Shown here in pieces: positions 51,830 through 62,448 of a stretch of DNA of 64,000 nucleotides. The stretch comes from an uncultured Christensenellaceae bacterium. Its GTDB lineage: Bacteria; Bacillota; Clostridia; Christensenellales; UMGS416. The translations under genes and the position numbers were made by a program. Below the pieces are notes generated by a model that was given only the letters and a program-made list of their open reading frames with translations, made no database searches and was not told where the DNA came from. How positions within the stretch are numbered: position 1 is the first letter of the stretch; each line of letters begins with the position of its first letter. The stretch lies in NCBI GenBank assembly GCA_944376795.1, contig CALWDW010000033.1:1-64000 (forward strand), read 5' to 3'.

Positions 51830-54800
51830 TTAGGTGATGGAGATATAGCGGCTCTGCACGTAGACAAGCTGCCCATTATAGAGGACAGTATGCCACTCGC
51901 TGCCCTCTTCGACAATGGAAACTTTAGCACCCAATGGCAGGGTGGCGCTAACAGCGTAGATGGTTGACGGACCTTTTCGCAGATTAACGCTGGTAGTGGT
52001 AACACCGGTTGCCACGACTTTAAAATCCTCGTTGATTTCTACGTAAGAAGCGCTTACGTAACCCGAGCGACCCTGGTAGTCGATACGATGCCATGTCAAT
52101 CCGGCTTGCTGAATCAGGACAATAGCGCCTTTGTTCAGCGAACCAATCGAAGAATAGTTGGTTCCTGCTCCAGAGCGGACAAGCAGCGAATCCACAGTAA
52201 CCGTACCGTAAACTGTTTCGGAGGGAAGCGAAGGCGTTGGCGTAGGTGCGGGGGTTGTTTCGGCGCCGGCAATGGAGACGTAGTCACTGCTGATATAACC
52301 CGTGCCGCTTCCAAAGGAGATTTTATACCAGCCATTCAGCGTCTCGAGGATGGTGACTTCTGCATTGCGTCCCAGAGAGCCAAGTATGGAATAGTTGGTT
52401 CCGGCGCCCGAACGTACGCGCACCGAAGATCCTGTAACCGTCCCTTTCTGGGTGACGGAAGGAGTTGTACTGGGTGCGGCGGTTGGAGTGGGAGTCGGGG
52501 TTGGCATCGGTGTGGGCGTAGGCGTCGGTGTAGAGGAAGAGTCGCTGAGGACGATATAGTCCGCGCTGACATAGCCCGTTTGTCCATTGTAGGAAATGGT
52601 ATGCCATTGATCCCCTACCACGGTGATGGAAACCGTCGCGTTGCGCGGAAGCGACCCAAGCACAGAATAGCTTGTGCCGGGACCTGAACGTACGTACAGA
52701 GAGCTGGCGTTTACCGTACCGGTTTTCACGGTTGCAGACGATGTAGAGGTTGGCGTGGGTGTAGGCGAAGCCGTTCCCTCCGAAATCGTCACATAATTGG
52801 CACCAACATAACCGATCCCATTGTTATAGGATATTTTATGCCATGAACGGCCCCGCTCCAGGATAGTAACAGTTCCTCCGCGACGAATATTGCCCAGAAT
52901 GCTGTAGCTGACGCCTGGTCCCGACCGAACCCGCAGAGAGGAAGCGGTTACGGTGCCAATCAGCGTCGTACTGGTATCGGGCGCGGGCGTAGTGCTGGGA
53001 GTTACGGTAGAACTGGGATTGTCTCCGCTGCCATCCTCTTCCAGATCACGAATGTAGACGCTGCTTACGTAAGCATCCGTTCCCTTATAATCGATCTTAT
53101 ACCAGCTTCCCTTTTCAAGAATCGTCACGATGGTGCCGTTGGGGATGGTTCCCAGAGAGGGATACGAGGTGCTGGGCCCTGTCCGTACATTCAAGGAACT
53201 GGCCGTGACTTCACCGCGCATAACCGCAGGATCGGGAGTTGGATCAGGGTTGCTTACTGGGATATCCGCATTGCTGTCACCATTGAGTTGGATGTACCGT
53301 GCAGATACGTAGGCAACAGTGGTCTTGTACGTGATACAATGCCAGTCCGTACCCTTGGACACAATCTGCACTGTTGTTCCAAAGGGAATGGATCCCAAGG
53401 CGGCATATTGCGTGCCAGGACCGGAGCGAACCATAAGGTTGGTAGCGGTCACGGTACCGGTTATGCCGGGGCTGGGAGATGCATTGGGGGTAAGCGTAGT
53501 ATCAGGCGAAGCTCCTGCGACTACTTGGGTAGACTGGACATATCCCAACGTGCCATTAGAGGCATTATACACCAAATGCCATCCGCCGCTCGTTTGGAGA
53601 ATCTCGACCTGGGCGCCTGACGCCAGGCTGCCACCTGAAACGTAGGCTGCGGAAACCGAAGCCTCTGTCCGCATCGTAACGCCGCTTGCTACGACGGTGC
53701 CCATTTGCGAGCTGCGCGCCGGAATGGATCCCAACGGATCGGCAGTGGAGCCATTTTGCTTGAGCTCCGTACCGGTATAGTAGAAATCCAGAATCTCGGT
53801 ATAACTCCAGCCCTCATTGGCCATCGTTTGGGCTCCCCGCTGGCTCATACCGATTCCATGCCCATAGCCGCGGGCTACAATATAAATACACTTTTTGTTG
53901 CTGGGCTGCTCCACATAGTAAACACGGTGACTTGCCAGTGTAGTGGTTGCCCCCTTGAAGGCGGTCTTTAGATCGGCGGTTTCAATGGTAGCGTCCAAGG
54001 TATAGCTGGAACCATTGATTGTTACGCGGGTGGTCACTGTGGCCTTTTGGAATTCATAGCTGGAGGAATCATAGCTGCCGTTGCTATTGGAGGCTGGAAG
54101 CGTGTGCAGGGAGATATTATCAAAACCTACGATGGTAATATCATCACTCGCACAGTCAATGCCCTTGGCTTTTGCCGCAGTCACCAGGGCGGGCAGCATG
54201 ACGCCTTCCAGCCGGGAATCCAAAGTATAAGTATCTCCACAGGTGACGGGGAAAATGAAGCGATACAGAGGACTGCTGGGGTTAGCCAGATCATAAGGAT
54301 CATCCTTGACGGTATGGTATGTATTATATGATCCCCAGTAGGGTTTCCGGGCACGAGTTTGCCCGCCATTGCTGGCAGAATATACGCCGTCGCTGATTTT
54401 CCCATTCCAGTAAAGCGCTTGGCCGGCGGTGGCCCTAATGGCAGCCAGGGATTGGGTGTTCGCAGGGTTATAGCCTCGGTAAACCTGGGAAGCGGTGGTA
54501 TCTACTACATCGTAATCTCGTGAGGAATTCATTGAGGCGATGGCATAGGTCCGAGAAGCGACTGCTTGCGCCTTCAGCGCTTCGATGGGCCAAGAATTGC
54601 TCATTTCATGCGGAACCACACCCTGCAAATAGTCTTCCATAAAGACACGGACCACCATGCGAAGGCTGGATCCTGTCGTGGAGATGGTCATATCTCCCGG
54701 GTAGTTGTAACCGCTGGGACTGGTGAGGGTCAGCCAGTTATTGGATTGCGAGGAAGATGCCCGGACGAGCGTTGCGGAGGATCCTAGAGGAATCAGGGTT

Positions 54801-55063
54801 CCGGACAAATTCAGAAGGAGCTTGCTGTTGCTGATGCTAAAGGTTATGGAAGAACCCTGCTTCAGAGGAATGCTGGGGTACTCTTTGATATAGTAACTTC
54901 CGTTGACCTTCATGGTAACGCGTGTGGGGCTTCCGTAGCTGGAAAGCAGGACGCGTACATAGCGGACGTCCGATGCAGCCGATGCCGTATTAGCAGGAAT
55001 GCACGGAACCAAGAATAATGCCAAAGCCAAAAGGCAAGTTATCACTCGCTTTCTGAATGACAT
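51830..55063 (-). CDS. Secreted SpoIID/LytB-domain protein with eight SH3 repeats
   Basis: 1077 residues. A signal peptide (basic start, LLALALFLVP core, cleavage near ANTASAA) sends it outside. Residues about 130-435 are a SpoIID/LytB domain: LQGVVPHEMS and ALKAQAVASRTYA (146-174) and GHGIGMSQRGAQ (401-412), as in the lytic transglycosylase that trims denuded peptidoglycan glycans and the LytB amidase activator. From 454 to the end are eight bacterial SH3 domains (V/L-x-VRSGPGTxYSxLGSL type), separated by Thr/Pro/Ser-rich linkers such as PTPTPTPMPT. The SH3 string should bind cell wall peptides. SpoIID alone is about 340 residues, so this is a much enlarged form, more likely a vegetative wall hydrolase than the sporulation protein. 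AAGGAGGG precedes the start. Confidence 0.9.
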   Translation of the reverse strand: MSFRKRVITCLLALALFLVPCIPANTASAASDVRYVRVLLSSYGSPTRVTMKVNGSYYIKEYPSIPLKQGSSITFSISNSKLLLNLSGTLIPLGSSATLVRASSSQSNNWLTLTSPSGYNYPGDMTISTTGSSLRMVVRVFMEDYLQGVVPHEMSNSWPIEALKAQAVASRTYAIASMNSSRDYDVVDTTASQVYRGYNPANTQSLAAIRATAGQALYWNGKISDGVYSASNGGQTRARKPYWGSYNTYHTVKDDPYDLANPSSPLYRFIFPVTCGDTYTLDSRLEGVMLPALVTAAKAKGIDCASDDITIVGFDNISLHTLPASNSNGSYDSSSYEFQKATVTTRVTINGSSYTLDATIETADLKTAFKGATTTLASHRVYYVEQPSNKKCIYIVARGYGHGIGMSQRGAQTMANEGWSYTEILDFYYTGTELKQNGSTADPLGSIPARSSQMGTVVASGVTMRTEASVSAAYVSGGSLASGAQVEILQTSGGWHLVYNASNGTLGYVQSTQVVAGASPDTTLTPNASPSPGITGTVTATNLMVRSGPGTQYAALGSIPFGTTVQIVSKGTDWHCITYKTTVAYVSARYIQLNGDSNADIPVSNPDPTPDPAVMRGEVTASSLNVRTGPSTSYPSLGTIPNGTIVTILEKGSWYKIDYKGTDAYVSSVYIRDLEEDGSGDNPSSTVTPSTTPAPDTSTTLIGTVTASSLRVRSGPGVSYSILGNIRRGGTVTILERGRSWHKISYNNGIGYVGANYVTISEGTASPTPTPTSTSSATVKTGTVNASSLYVRSGPGTSYSVLGSLPRNATVSITVVGDQWHTISYNGQTGYVSADYIVLSDSSSTPTPTPTPMPTPTPTPTAAPSTTPSVTQKGTVTGSSVRVRSGAGTNYSILGSLGRNAEVTILETLNGWYKISFGSGTGYISSDYVSIAGAETTPAPTPTPSLPSETVYGTVTVDSLLVRSGAGTNYSSIGSLNKGAIVLIQQAGLTWHRIDYQGRSGYVSASYVEINEDFKVVATGVTTTSVNLRKGPSTIYAVSATLPLGAKVSIVEEGSEWHTVLYNGQLVYVQSRYISIT

Positions 55064-55213
55064 GTGTACCCTCCTTCATGGGATGTGTTCTGTCTATCAT
55101 CAATCTAAGGAGAAGGAACCTTATCCTACCCTGAAATTAATACTATCCTACCATATCTGGGATGGAAATTCAATACACTCGTAACAATATTGTAAATATT
55201 ACCTTCCAACTAT

Positions 55214-55257
55214 AAAAAAATTCGACCCCAACCAATGAGTTCGGTCGGGGTCGAATT
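55214..55257 (-). terminator. Terminator of the ferredoxin gene
   Basis: An 11-bp stem (AATTCGACCCC with GGGGTCGAATT, 55219-55229 and 55247-55257) with a 17-base loop, followed by seven T on the minus strand. Confidence 0.85.
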
Positions 55258-55272
55258 ACAGATGCCCAACGA

Positions 55273-55458
<186 letters not shown>

Positions 55459-55500
55459 TTACGCTTTTCAAGGAGCGGAAGACCGCTCCAAGCTGGATAT

Positions 55501-55529
55501 ATTGTAGCATCATTCGTCACGTTTGTAAA
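55501..55529 (-). promoter_or_regulatory. Ferredoxin promoter
   Basis: Minus strand TTTACA (55524-55529), 17 bases, TACAAT (55501-55506), about 58 bases upstream of the ferredoxin ATG. Confidence 0.75.
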
Positions 55530-55607
55530 GATAGAAGAAAGGAATGTTACTTGCTTCTTTTGAAAAGCAGGATCAAGACCCGTTATATTGACGTGAAGCG
55601 CGTCCCG

Positions 55608-56870
55608 CTAGGATAGACACATCATCAGTGCCAACTTACAGTGCTCGTAGGTGAGTCCACCCTGCATATAGACATTATAAGGCGGACAGAGCGGCGCATC
55701 GGCGCTCAGCTCAATGGATGCGCCCTGAACGAAGGCGCCCGCCGCCATAATAACCTTATGCTGGTATCCTGGCATATCCCAGGGTTCGGGGGTCACAAAG
55801 CTGTCCACAGGAGAGGCGGACTGAATAGCTTTGCAGAATCGAATGAGTTTTTCACTGTCTCCTAAGCGAATTGCCTGAATAATGTCCGCGCGCGGAGCAT
55901 TCCATGCCGGAGAAACCTCCATGCCCAGATCCGCATATATTTTTGCGGCTAGAATGGCGCCTTTTACGCTCTGGGCAACCACATGGGGTGCCAGAAAAAG
56001 CCCCTGATAGTAGGCCTGATAACCATAGGCGTAAGAACCAACCTCTGCCCCGATGCCAGGAGTTGTCAATCGATACGCCACCTTTTCCACCAAATCTTTT
56101 CGACCGCAGACATATCCTCCTGTGGGTGCTATACCACCGCCTGGATTCTTAATGAGTGAACCGGCCATAAGATCCGCACCCAAATGGGTCGGCTCCTGGT
56201 CTTCGATGAATTCCCCATAGCAGTTGTCCACCATGACGGTAACCTGAGGCCGGATCGCGTGGCAACGTTCTGCCAGCCGGCCAATTTGGGCAACCTGAAG
56301 GGCAGGACGCCAAGCGTAGCCGCGGGAGCGCTGCACGTAAACCATGGCAATGCTGGAATCCTCGCGCAACACTCTTTCAACAGCTTCCCCATCAATGCCT
56401 CCGTTGGGCAGAAGTTCGACCTGTCGGTAGGAGACCCCCCATTCTGCCAACGATCCTTGACTAGGATTTCCCGAAATCCCGATTGTCTCTTCCAGTGTAT
56501 CATAGGGTTTTCCTGTGACGCAAAGAAGGGTTTGGCGGGGACGCAGCACGCCATAAAGACACAAAGCTAGGGCGTGCGTACCCGAGACGATGCCGGGACG
56601 TACGAGAGCGGATTCTCCACCCAAAGAGCGGGCATAGAGGGCATCCAAAGTATCCCGGCCCAGGTCATCATAACCGTAGCCGTTGGAGCCAAACAAGTGG
56701 CGCGCTTCGACTCGCAGATCTCGAAAAGCAGAAAGGACGCGGGCCTGACAGCGGAGCGCACGGGCATCTACTGCATCAAAAACACTTTGGACATCGCGTT
56801 CTGCGCGTGTAACTGTAGAAAATGCCTCCTCTGAAATAGAGAGGGCGCGCAAAGCCGGATCAATAGACAT
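55608..56870 (-). CDS. Aluminium-resistance / methionine gamma-lyase-like PLP enzyme (YnbB family)
   Basis: A fold-type I PLP enzyme of about 420 residues from the chosen start. FGSNGYGYDDLGRD near residue 60 is the family's characteristic opening; GTHALALCLYG, YVQRSRGYAWRP, VDNCYGEF (PLP aspartate) and SLIKNPGGGIAPTGGYV (Schiff-base lysine) follow. The family is annotated both as aluminium resistance protein and as methionine gamma-lyase-like; the physiological reaction is not settled. It sits eight bases after miaA, as in many Firmicutes where the gene follows miaA or hfq. The ATG at 56870 has AAAGGAG 11 bases upstream, formed by the end of miaA. Confidence 0.88.
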   Translation of the reverse strand: MSIDPALRALSISEEAFSTVTRAERDVQSVFDAVDARALRCQARVLSAFRDLRVEARHLFGSNGYGYDDLGRDTLDALYARSLGGESALVRPGIVSGTHALALCLYGVLRPRQTLLCVTGKPYDTLEETIGISGNPSQGSLAEWGVSYRQVELLPNGGIDGEAVERVLREDSSIAMVYVQRSRGYAWRPALQVAQIGRLAERCHAIRPQVTVMVDNCYGEFIEDQEPTHLGADLMAGSLIKNPGGGIAPTGGYVCGRKDLVEKVAYRLTTPGIGAEVGSYAYGYQAYYQGLFLAPHVVAQSVKGAILAAKIYADLGMEVSPAWNAPRADIIQAIRLGDSEKLIRFCKAIQSASPVDSFVTPEPWDMPGYQHKVIMAAGAFVQGASIELSADAPLCPPYNVYMQGGLTYEHCKLALMMCLS

Positions 56871-56878
56871 GAAATGAA

Positions 56879-57835
56879 TTACTCCTTTCCCCCAATTTGC
56901 GCTGTCTGCAGCACACGGAAAGCCAGAGCAGCCGTATCTTGAACGGAAGCGTCCAGCCATTGGATTCTTTTTTCCCGGCGGAACCAAGTCATTTGGCGTT
57001 TGGCATATTGGCGTGTCCGCAAAATGATTTCGTCAATGGTTTCCCCCAGGGATGCATGTCCCTCCAAATAAGGGAAAACCTGACGGTATCCCAAGCCCTG
57101 CATAGCTTGGTGTTCAGGGGTTAGCCCCTGTCGCTGCAGGGCGCGGACCTCTTCCACCAATCCCTGGGCGAACATGTCCCTTACACGCTGGGCAATTCGT
57201 TCATCCAAGAGAGACTTGGGCCAAAACAATCCGACCCAGGCCTGTACGCAAAACTCCAGCCGGCGCTCCTGGTATGCGTCTTGGATAAAGGAAGAAAATG
57301 GCTTCCCGGTTATGGCATAGACCTCCAGCGCGCGGATTACTCGCCTTGTGTTGTTTTTGTGAATGCTTTGGGCTGCGCAGGGATCCACTTGGGCGAGGCG
57401 GGCATGCAGGGCCTCAATCCCCTCTCTTTCCAACTGGGCCTGTAATGCTTCTCGAATCTGCGGATCACCTGCGGCGTCTGCGGAAAACGCCATCGGGTAT
57501 AGGAGGGCGTTCACATAGAGGCCGGTGCCTCCGCATAGTATGGGGATTTTTCCTCGGCTGTGGATGCCGGCAATGCAGTGCAAGGCATCTTGCCGGTACT
57601 GGGCAACGCTGTACCCATCCAACGGTGACACAAAATTCAACATGTGGTGTGGTACGCCCATCATTTCTTCTTCTGTTACCCTGGCCGATCCGATGGCCAT
57701 CCCCTGATAGATCTGCATCGAATCCGCTGATACCACTTCCCCATTTATGCGCTTGGCTACCTCCACAGCCAAGGCACTTTTTCCCGAGGCCGTCGGTCCA
57801 ACGATTACAATCAGCGGGTTGTTTTTTTTCATCAT
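56879..57835 (-). CDS. miaA: tRNA dimethylallyltransferase
   Basis: Adds an isopentenyl group to A37 of tRNAs reading UNN codons. 318 residues with P-loop GPTASGKS, SADSMQIYQGM, GGTGLYVNAL and RTRQYAKRQMTWFR. Its first ATG overlaps the mutL stop by four bases. The product i6A is the substrate of MiaB, encoded 5 kb upstream in the same block, so the two tRNA-modifying steps are in one gene group with mismatch repair. Confidence 0.96.
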   Translation of the reverse strand: MMKKNNPLIVIVGPTASGKSALAVEVAKRINGEVVSADSMQIYQGMAIGSARVTEEEMMGVPHHMLNFVSPLDGYSVAQYRQDALHCIAGIHSRGKIPILCGGTGLYVNALLYPMAFSADAAGDPQIREALQAQLEREGIEALHARLAQVDPCAAQSIHKNNTRRVIRALEVYAITGKPFSSFIQDAYQERRLEFCVQAWVGLFWPKSLLDERIAQRVRDMFAQGLVEEVRALQRQGLTPEHQAMQGLGYRQVFPYLEGHASLGETIDEIILRTRQYAKRQMTWFRREKRIQWLDASVQDTAALAFRVLQTAQIGGKE

Positions 57836-59760
57836 GTTACCACCCGTTTGAATTGTTTTTCTAAGTCCTTGCGGGTCATCACCATGCAGATTGGGCGGCC
57901 GTGAGGGCAGGTCAGAGGGATTTTTTCCTGAAGAATGAGCTGATAAAGCTGCCGGATCTCCTGTTCGTCGAGGGCATCCCCCGCTTTTACAGCTCGCTTG
58001 CAGGCGGCCTGGGCGATAGCACAATTCCGCTCGGTCAGGTCTGGATATTCCTTGCTTTCTAAAACATGAAGTAGCTGAATGACAAGCTCCTGGGCCTGCA
58101 GCTGTCCCAAGACCTGGGGCAGAGCACGGATGGAAAAGGATAGACGGCCGTATTCCTCCAATAGGAATCCGGCTTGCTCCAGAACCTCCAGATTCGCCAA
58201 AATGGCAGTCTTTTCATCGTACGAGACTTCAATGATCTGGGGAATCAATAGCTGCTGGGAAGCGATTTTCCCCTCCTCCAGCTGATGGCAGTAGCGATCA
58301 AATAAAAGACGTTCATGCGCGGCATGCTGGTCAATCCATATAAGGGTTTCGCCGCTCTCCAGAATGATATAGGTACGGAAAGCCGTTCCTAAAACGGTAT
58401 ACTGTCCATCTTCCCAGGCAGGGAGCTCCGTCGCAGCAGACGGAGCAAGGGGGACGTCTTCCTGTGCCTGCCGGAGTGTGGACGTTTGCACAGGCGCTGC
58501 GAGGATGTCCTGGTAGCCTCGATGGGCATGGGCCGTTTGGGCAAATGCCTGCTCTCGATAGGCGCGAACCGCTTGCCGCAGGGTAATTTGTTCATGGGAC
58601 GCAGGATCATCTGCAGCGGCGCGGGCAGTTCCTTGGCTGCTTTGCTGTGACAATGCCTGGGCCAGCTGTGGAAGCGGCATAGAGGATTGGGAAGGCGTAG
58701 GAATTTCAGGCGCCGGTTCGGGTGAAGAGGCCTGGGCGAAAGCAAAGTCTACAGGGCTTTGGGTCATTCCTCGAACCGCCGTTCCTACGATGCCGGAGAC
58801 AGCCTGAAAGACGCGCGACTCATCAGCAAAGCGCACCTGAAGTTTATTGGGGTGTACATTGACATCAACCCATGGGCCGGGCATTTGGATATGCAGGACG
58901 CAAAAGGGAAAGCGCTGGGACATGAGTGCCGTGCCGTAGCCGTTTTCGATGGCTTTGGACAGCATGGGGTTTTGAATGGAACGACCGTTTACAAAAAACA
59001 ACTCATGCTGCCGGTTGGCACGGGCAATGCCGGGAAGGCCAAGACAGCCATCAATATGGATGCCCGCCATTTCGTCATGAATTTCGACGATATTGGTTGC
59101 GGCGTTTTTCCCATAGACAGTATAGATGGCGTTGCGCAGAGAGTTATCTCCGCTGCTATGGTATATGATTTTACCATCATGAATGAATTTAATTGAGATT
59201 TCAGGATGGGACAGCAATATCTTTGCAACCACGGAGGAGATATAGCCGGCCTCGGCATGCGGAGATTTCAGAAACTTTTTCCGCGCGGGAACGTTGTAGA
59301 AGAGATCCTCCACCGTCAATGTCGTGCCGTCCGGGCATCCGGCATCCTGCACGGTGTCCAATTCTCCGCCTTGACAGCATACGCGGGATCCAACCGCGTC
59401 TTCCCGACGTTTAGTTACCAATGTCACTTTGCTGACAGCGGCGATCGAATAGAGCGCTTCACCACGGAAACCCATCCAGGCCAGGTTTTGCAGTTCATCC
59501 ATATTTCGCAGTTTGCTGGTAGCATGGCGTGCAAAAGCTAAAGGGATGTCTTCCCTTTGGATCCCTTTGCCGTTGTCAGAAATCCGAATTAACCGGGTGC
59601 CCCCCTGGACGGCCTCCAGCGTTATGAAGGTTGCTCCGGCGTCAATGGCGTTTTCCAACAGCTCCTTGACCACCGAAGCCGGCCGTTCTACTACTTCCCC
59701 TGCCGCAATTTGGCTTGCCAGTGTCGGATCCAGCAGCGCGATTCTTCCTTGCTCGGGCAT
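57832..59760 (-). CDS. mutL: DNA mismatch repair protein MutL
   Basis: Couples MutS recognition to strand incision. 642 residues: a GHKL ATPase with ELLENAIDAGAT, DNGKGI and GFRGEAL, a Pro/Gln/Ala-rich linker (about 340-440), and a C-terminal domain with DQHAAHERLL, ACKRAVKAGD and CPHGRP, the endonuclease motif set of MutL proteins in bacteria without MutH. Incision activity is therefore expected. Two bases separate it from mutS. Confidence 0.97.
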   Translation of the reverse strand: MPEQGRIALLDPTLASQIAAGEVVERPASVVKELLENAIDAGATFITLEAVQGGTRLIRISDNGKGIQREDIPLAFARHATSKLRNMDELQNLAWMGFRGEALYSIAAVSKVTLVTKRREDAVGSRVCCQGGELDTVQDAGCPDGTTLTVEDLFYNVPARKKFLKSPHAEAGYISSVVAKILLSHPEISIKFIHDGKIIYHSSGDNSLRNAIYTVYGKNAATNIVEIHDEMAGIHIDGCLGLPGIARANRQHELFFVNGRSIQNPMLSKAIENGYGTALMSQRFPFCVLHIQMPGPWVDVNVHPNKLQVRFADESRVFQAVSGIVGTAVRGMTQSPVDFAFAQASSPEPAPEIPTPSQSSMPLPQLAQALSQQSSQGTARAAADDPASHEQITLRQAVRAYREQAFAQTAHAHRGYQDILAAPVQTSTLRQAQEDVPLAPSAATELPAWEDGQYTVLGTAFRTYIILESGETLIWIDQHAAHERLLFDRYCHQLEEGKIASQQLLIPQIIEVSYDEKTAILANLEVLEQAGFLLEEYGRLSFSIRALPQVLGQLQAQELVIQLLHVLESKEYPDLTERNCAIAQAACKRAVKAGDALDEQEIRQLYQLILQEKIPLTCPHGRPICMVMTRKDLEKQFKRVVT

Positions 59761-59762
59761 GG

Positions 59763-62408
59763 CTACTTCATTTTCTCCTTCAGCCTATTGAGAATGTAGA
59801 AAGCATCGATGGGCGTCGTCGTCTGCATATCCATGGCACGAATTTCTTCCAGTACGTCATTATAGGGAAGCAATGCCGACAGACCCAGCTGCTGCGCCTT
59901 GTAGTCTTCTTTGCGGTTGAGAGCCTCCCCGGCCTCTTGTGCTGAAGCAATCAGGCTTTCCTGCTGCAGATTGGCGTCCTCCAAGCGTTCCAATATGGTT
60001 TGGGCACGGGTTAAGACTTCTTCGGGAAGTCCCGCCATCTGCGCTACATGGATGCCAAAGCTTCGATCTGAACCGCCTCGCACGATGCGGCGGAGGAAGA
60101 CGACCTCTCCCTGCATTTCTGTGACTGAAACACAATAGTTGCATACACCTGCAACACGGCCCTCTAGCTCGCAAAGCTCATGGTAGTGGGTAGCAAACAA
60201 GGTTTTACTGCCCAAAATTTTACGATTACATATATACTCAATAACCGCCCAAGCGATGGAAAGCCCATCGTAGGTACTGGTACCACGTCCGATTTCATCC
60301 AGGATGATGAGACTGTTTGCTGTAGCGTTCCGCAGAATATTGGAGAGCTCCAGCATTTCGACCATGAAGGTGCTTTGACCGGAAAAAAGGTCGTCACTGG
60401 CGCCTACCCGGGCAAATACACGGTCTGTAATGGGAATGCGTGCCGAATGGGCCGGCACAAAGCTCCCCATATGGGCCATGATAGTGATTAAGGCTACCTG
60501 TCGCAGATAAGTGCTTTTCCCTGCCATATTGGGTCCTGTAATAATGAGAAACCGATGATCTGTCATATTCATTTGGGTTCCATTGGGAACGAAATGCTCT
60601 CCGCCGGGAAGGGAGCGTTCCACTACAGGATGGCGCCCTTCTACAATGTCGAGAGAACCGTCTTCTGTGATGGCGGGCTTGGTAAAGCGATTCTCCTGCG
60701 CCGAAGTTGCTAAAGACAGCAGGGCGTCCAACTGGGCAAGGAGAGAGGCGACCTTCTGCAGACGCGGCACTTGAGCATCCAGAGCCTTACGAATCTCAAC
60801 AAAGAGCTGATACTCCAACTTGACGGAGCGCTCATCTGCGCCAAGAATGGTATTCTCTAGCTCCTTGAGTTCTTCTGTTATGTATCTCTCTCCCGTCGAG
60901 AGGGTTTGCTTGCGGGTGTACCGGTAGGGTACGGCATCCAGATTGGATTTGGATACCTCAATGTAATAGCCGAAGACCCGATTGTAGGAGATACGAAGAT
61001 TTTTGATGCCCGTAGCTTCCCGCTCTGCAGCTTCCATTTGGGCAATGAGTTCCCGGCCGTTGCGCGCTGCATTGCGGAGGGAGTCGAGTTCCTCATGGTA
61101 ACCGTCGCGGATGATATTTCCGTCGCGGATTCCAACGGCAGGCTCGTCCGCAATAGAACGGGAAAGCAGATCGTGAATATCGGATAAGGGATCCAGGTCT
61201 TTGATAATATTTTTCAGCAGCGGCGTTTGCACAGTAGCCAGATGTTTTAGCAGGTCCGGTAGTACGGCGATCGATTGCTGCAGAGCTAAGCAGTCCCGTG
61301 CTGTGATGGTTTCATAGGAAATTCGCGTAATAATCCGCTCAATGTCTTTAATTTCCCCCAGCTCATCCTGAATGAACTGCTTGCGCGGCAAATCCCCCAT
61401 CAACTCTTCCACAGCATCCAGACGGGCATCAATCTCTCGCTTCTTTTGCAGGGGCTGCTCCAGCCAGCGGCGCAAGAGGCGGCTGCCCATCGCCGTTTTG
61501 GCGCGGTCCAGCAGCCATAGGAGCGTCCCCTTTCGTTGATGACTGCGTAGCGTACGGGTGAGTTCCAAGCTTTGCCGGGTAGCTGCGTCAATCATCATGG
61601 TATCCTGAATTGAGTAGACATATAAATGCTTTAAATGCTGCTGTAAAGCATTTTTCTGCATATCATACAGGTACTGTAGCAGCGCTCCTACAGCGCATAT
61701 TCCTTGGGGAAGCTCGTTGATTCCCAACTGCGTCAGACTTTGGGAGAAATGCTGCGTGATGGTATGCGCGGCCTCAGCGCGATCCCAGGCTTGTGTCTGG
61801 TAGTGATATGGCTCAACGCTTACGGCCTTTGCCAATACGGCGTCCTCCCGGAACAGCGAGAGGGCGTTAGGATCGGCAATGATTTCAGCGGGATTCAACC
61901 GGACAAGTTCGTCCAGAAGAGACTGCCTGGATTCGGACAAATCAATTTGGGTTACGCGGAATTCACTGGTCGACACGTCAACATATGCAAACCCCATGAC
62001 TTTTTGCGCCAAGGAAAGGGCGAGGAGATAGTTGTTGGATCGTTCGTCCAGGAGCGTGCTTTCGATCACTGTTCCTGGCGTTACGATGCGGACTATGCCC
62101 CGCTCCACCAGCCCTTTTGACTCTGCGGGGTCGGTCAGCTGTTCACAGATGGCTACCTTATACCCCTTTTCCATCAGCCGATTGAGATAGGTATCGACGG
62201 CATGATACGGTACACCGCACATGGGAGCCCGCTCCGCCAAGCCGCAGTCCCGTCCAGTGAGCGTCAAATCCAGTTCGCGCGACGCTGTGATAGCGTCGTC
62301 AAAGAACATCTCATAGAAATCCCCTAGGCGAAAGAAAAGCAATGTGTCAGGGTTTTGCTTCTTCAGCTCAAAATACTGCCGCATCATGGGGGAAAGCTTT
62401 GCCGCCAT
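59763..62408 (-). CDS. mutS: DNA mismatch repair protein MutS
   Basis: Recognises mispairs and small loops. 881 residues: an N-terminal mismatch-binding domain with FFRLGDFYEMF (Phe-x-Glu), connector and clamp, then the ATPase with GPNMAGKST, DEIGRGTST and a C-terminal region ending in a helix-turn-helix. The MutS1 type is indicated by the FYE motif. ATG at 62408 with AGGAGGATC upstream. Clustered with mutL, as usual. Confidence 0.97.
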   Translation of the reverse strand: MAAKLSPMMRQYFELKKQNPDTLLFFRLGDFYEMFFDDAITASRELDLTLTGRDCGLAERAPMCGVPYHAVDTYLNRLMEKGYKVAICEQLTDPAESKGLVERGIVRIVTPGTVIESTLLDERSNNYLLALSLAQKVMGFAYVDVSTSEFRVTQIDLSESRQSLLDELVRLNPAEIIADPNALSLFREDAVLAKAVSVEPYHYQTQAWDRAEAAHTITQHFSQSLTQLGINELPQGICAVGALLQYLYDMQKNALQQHLKHLYVYSIQDTMMIDAATRQSLELTRTLRSHQRKGTLLWLLDRAKTAMGSRLLRRWLEQPLQKKREIDARLDAVEELMGDLPRKQFIQDELGEIKDIERIITRISYETITARDCLALQQSIAVLPDLLKHLATVQTPLLKNIIKDLDPLSDIHDLLSRSIADEPAVGIRDGNIIRDGYHEELDSLRNAARNGRELIAQMEAAEREATGIKNLRISYNRVFGYYIEVSKSNLDAVPYRYTRKQTLSTGERYITEELKELENTILGADERSVKLEYQLFVEIRKALDAQVPRLQKVASLLAQLDALLSLATSAQENRFTKPAITEDGSLDIVEGRHPVVERSLPGGEHFVPNGTQMNMTDHRFLIITGPNMAGKSTYLRQVALITIMAHMGSFVPAHSARIPITDRVFARVGASDDLFSGQSTFMVEMLELSNILRNATANSLIILDEIGRGTSTYDGLSIAWAVIEYICNRKILGSKTLFATHYHELCELEGRVAGVCNYCVSVTEMQGEVVFLRRIVRGGSDRSFGIHVAQMAGLPEEVLTRAQTILERLEDANLQQESLIASAQEAGEALNRKEDYKAQQLGLSALLPYNDVLEEIRAMDMQTTTPIDAFYILNRLKEKMK

Positions 62409-62448
62409 GAGATCCTCCTTTTATCCGCGTAAGACGAGATCCGTATGC

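Noticed and set aside
51840-53650. Series of similar segments about 200-230 bases apart that could suggest a repeat array or CRISPR
   Set aside because: The period is that of the SH3 domains plus Pro/Thr linkers in one continuous coding frame; there are no short identical repeats with unique spacers.
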